NCBI GenBank assembly: GCA_007129225.1
Contig: SKVX01000554.1
Coordinates: 1 to 6,103 of the forward strand
Reading direction: 5' to 3'
Length of the DNA stretch: 6,103 bases
From: Halomonas sp.
GTDB taxonomy: Bacteria; Pseudomonadota; Gammaproteobacteria; Pseudomonadales; Halomonadaceae
The translations under genes and the position numbers were made by a program. Below the pieces are notes generated by a model that saw only the letters and a program-made list of their open reading frames with translations, was not told the origin of the DNA and searched no databases. Below, in pieces: positions 5,379-6,103 of the stretch. The first letter of the stretch is position 1. The number at the start of each line of letters is the position of its first letter.

Positions 5379-6068
5379 GTGAACGACTCGATGTCAATTC
5401 CACACCTGATCATGAGCGCCAGCACCGTGGTGCAGTTGGTCATGCTGATCCTGGTGATCGGCTCGATCCTCTCTTGGGTCGTGATTTTCCAGCGCACTTT
5501 CGTCATGCGCCGCGCCCGCCACGCCCATCAGTTGTTCGAGGAACGCTTCTGGTCCGGTGTCGACCTCAACGAGCTGTATCGAGAAACGCCCTCCGAGCAG
5601 GAAACCCAGGGCGCCGAACAGGTCTTTCGCGCGGGATTCCGCGAGTTCAACCGCTTGATGGCGAAGACCAAGAGCGCCGACGCCATCCTCGACGGCGTTC
5701 AGCGCAGCATGCGGGTCGCCTGGTCTCGGGAAGAGGAGCGACTTTCCCTGCACCTGGTATTCCTGGCCACCGTCGCCTCGGCTAGCCCCTATATCGGCCT
5801 GTTCGGCACCGTATGGGGCATCATGGGGTCGTTCCAGGCGCTCTCGCTGACCCAGCAGGCCACGCTCACCACGGTGGCCCCCTGGATTGCCGAGGCCCTG
5901 ATCGCGACGGCCATGGGCCTGTTCGCGGCCATTCCCGCGGTCATTTTCTACAACCGCCTCTCCTCCGAGTCGAGCCGGTTGTTGGGCAAGTACGAAGACT
6001 TCGCCGAGGAGTTCCACTCCATCCTGCACCGTAACCTGCAGGGACGCAGCGAAGCCGGCACTGCCTGA
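5379..6068 (+). CDS. tolQ: Tol-Pal system inner-membrane proton-channel subunit TolQ
   Basis: TolQ, with TolR, forms the proton-driven motor of the Tol-Pal system that tightens the outer membrane at division sites. It belongs to the MotA/TolQ/ExbB family. From GTG 5379 the product is 229 residues, like E. coli TolQ (230). Three membrane segments lie at about 17-37, 127-149 and 168-190, with a cytoplasmic domain between the first two. Family hallmarks are SPYIGLFGTVWGIM (136-149) and AEALIATAMGLFAAIPAV (171-188). Thr144 and Thr177 match the channel-lining Thr145/Thr178 of E. coli. Start choice: GAGGA at 5369-5373 is well placed for GTG 5379 (MNDSMSIPHLIM). ATG 5373 overlaps that site and ATG 5391 lacks one, though either is possible. 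The frame stays open upstream into ybgC but is not TolQ there. Confidence 0.93.
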   Translation: MNDSMSIPHLIMSASTVVQLVMLILVIGSILSWVVIFQRTFVMRRARHAHQLFEERFWSGVDLNELYRETPSEQETQGAEQVFRAGFREFNRLMAKTKSADAILDGVQRSMRVAWSREEERLSLHLVFLATVASASPYIGLFGTVWGIMGSFQALSLTQQATLTTVAPWIAEALIATAMGLFAAIPAVIFYNRLSSESSRLLGKYEDFAEEFHSILHRNLQGRSEAGTA

Positions 6069-6080
6069 AGGAGCCGCACC

Positions 6081-6103
6081 ATGCAAGGACCTTTCAATCG
6101 TGA
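6081..6103 (+). CDS. tolR: TolR, first codons only (truncated by window end)
   Basis: An ATG at 6081, with a strong ribosome site AAGGAG at 6068-6073 that overlaps the tolQ stop codon, opens a frame reading MQGPFNR before the window ends. The identity as TolR, the TolQ partner with one membrane segment and a periplasmic domain, comes from its position directly after tolQ. Seven residues are not enough to prove it. Confidence 0.7.

Overview
The window is a stretch of ordinary, GC-rich gammaproteobacterial chromosome with the tail of a mobile element at its left edge. All complete genes are on the + strand. The order is fmdB-type zinc ribbon, aspS, ruvC, ruvA, ruvB, ybgC, tolQ, tolR. This arrangement, the strong resemblance of the AspRS to the Pseudomonas aeruginosa enzyme as I remember it, and the GC-rich codon use suggest a Halomonas/Pseudomonas-like organism, most likely Halomonadaceae. 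The genus is an inference from recalled family features, not from a search.

Left edge (1-283): the last 28 codons of a TnpB-like protein (IS200/IS605 or IS1341 type) run from 2 to 88. A 9-bp hairpin follows, and the right-end motif AGTCAA ends near 126. By analogy with known elements this should also be the 3' end of an omegaRNA, which would place its guide in the host DNA from about 127. Next comes a strong promoter candidate (perfect TATAAT at 186-191) whose -35 and spacer are covered by an 11-bp perfect inverted repeat.

Translation block (284-2437): a small zinc-ribbon protein with a low-complexity tail carrying a perfect 27-bp tandem duplication, then aspartyl-tRNA synthetase. The AspRS has the His30/Gly81 pair reported for non-discriminating AspRS enzymes that also charge tRNA-Asn.

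Recombination block (2438-4963): in many relatives yebC lies between aspS and ruvC. Here there is only a 21-codon ORF with a good Shine-Dalgarno site. Its start (MAGDDKWARTEH) resembles the YebC N-terminus (MAGHSKWANIKH), and its stop overlaps the ruvC start as ATGA. It looks like a yebC remnant that may now act as a leader for ruvC. ruvC, ruvA and ruvB are complete with intact catalytic residues, so the Holliday-junction branch migration and resolution machine should work. ruvA has its own promoter candidate, again overlapped by an inverted repeat, and no canonical LexA box is visible there.

Envelope block (4960-6103): ybgC overlaps the ruvB stop by 4 bases (GTGA), followed by tolQ and the first codons of tolR, the start of the Tol-Pal cluster. 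I see no new multi-gene system. The points most worth checking are the TnpB/omegaRNA right end beside a housekeeping promoter, the yebC-like leader ORF, and the two promoter-overlapping palindromes.
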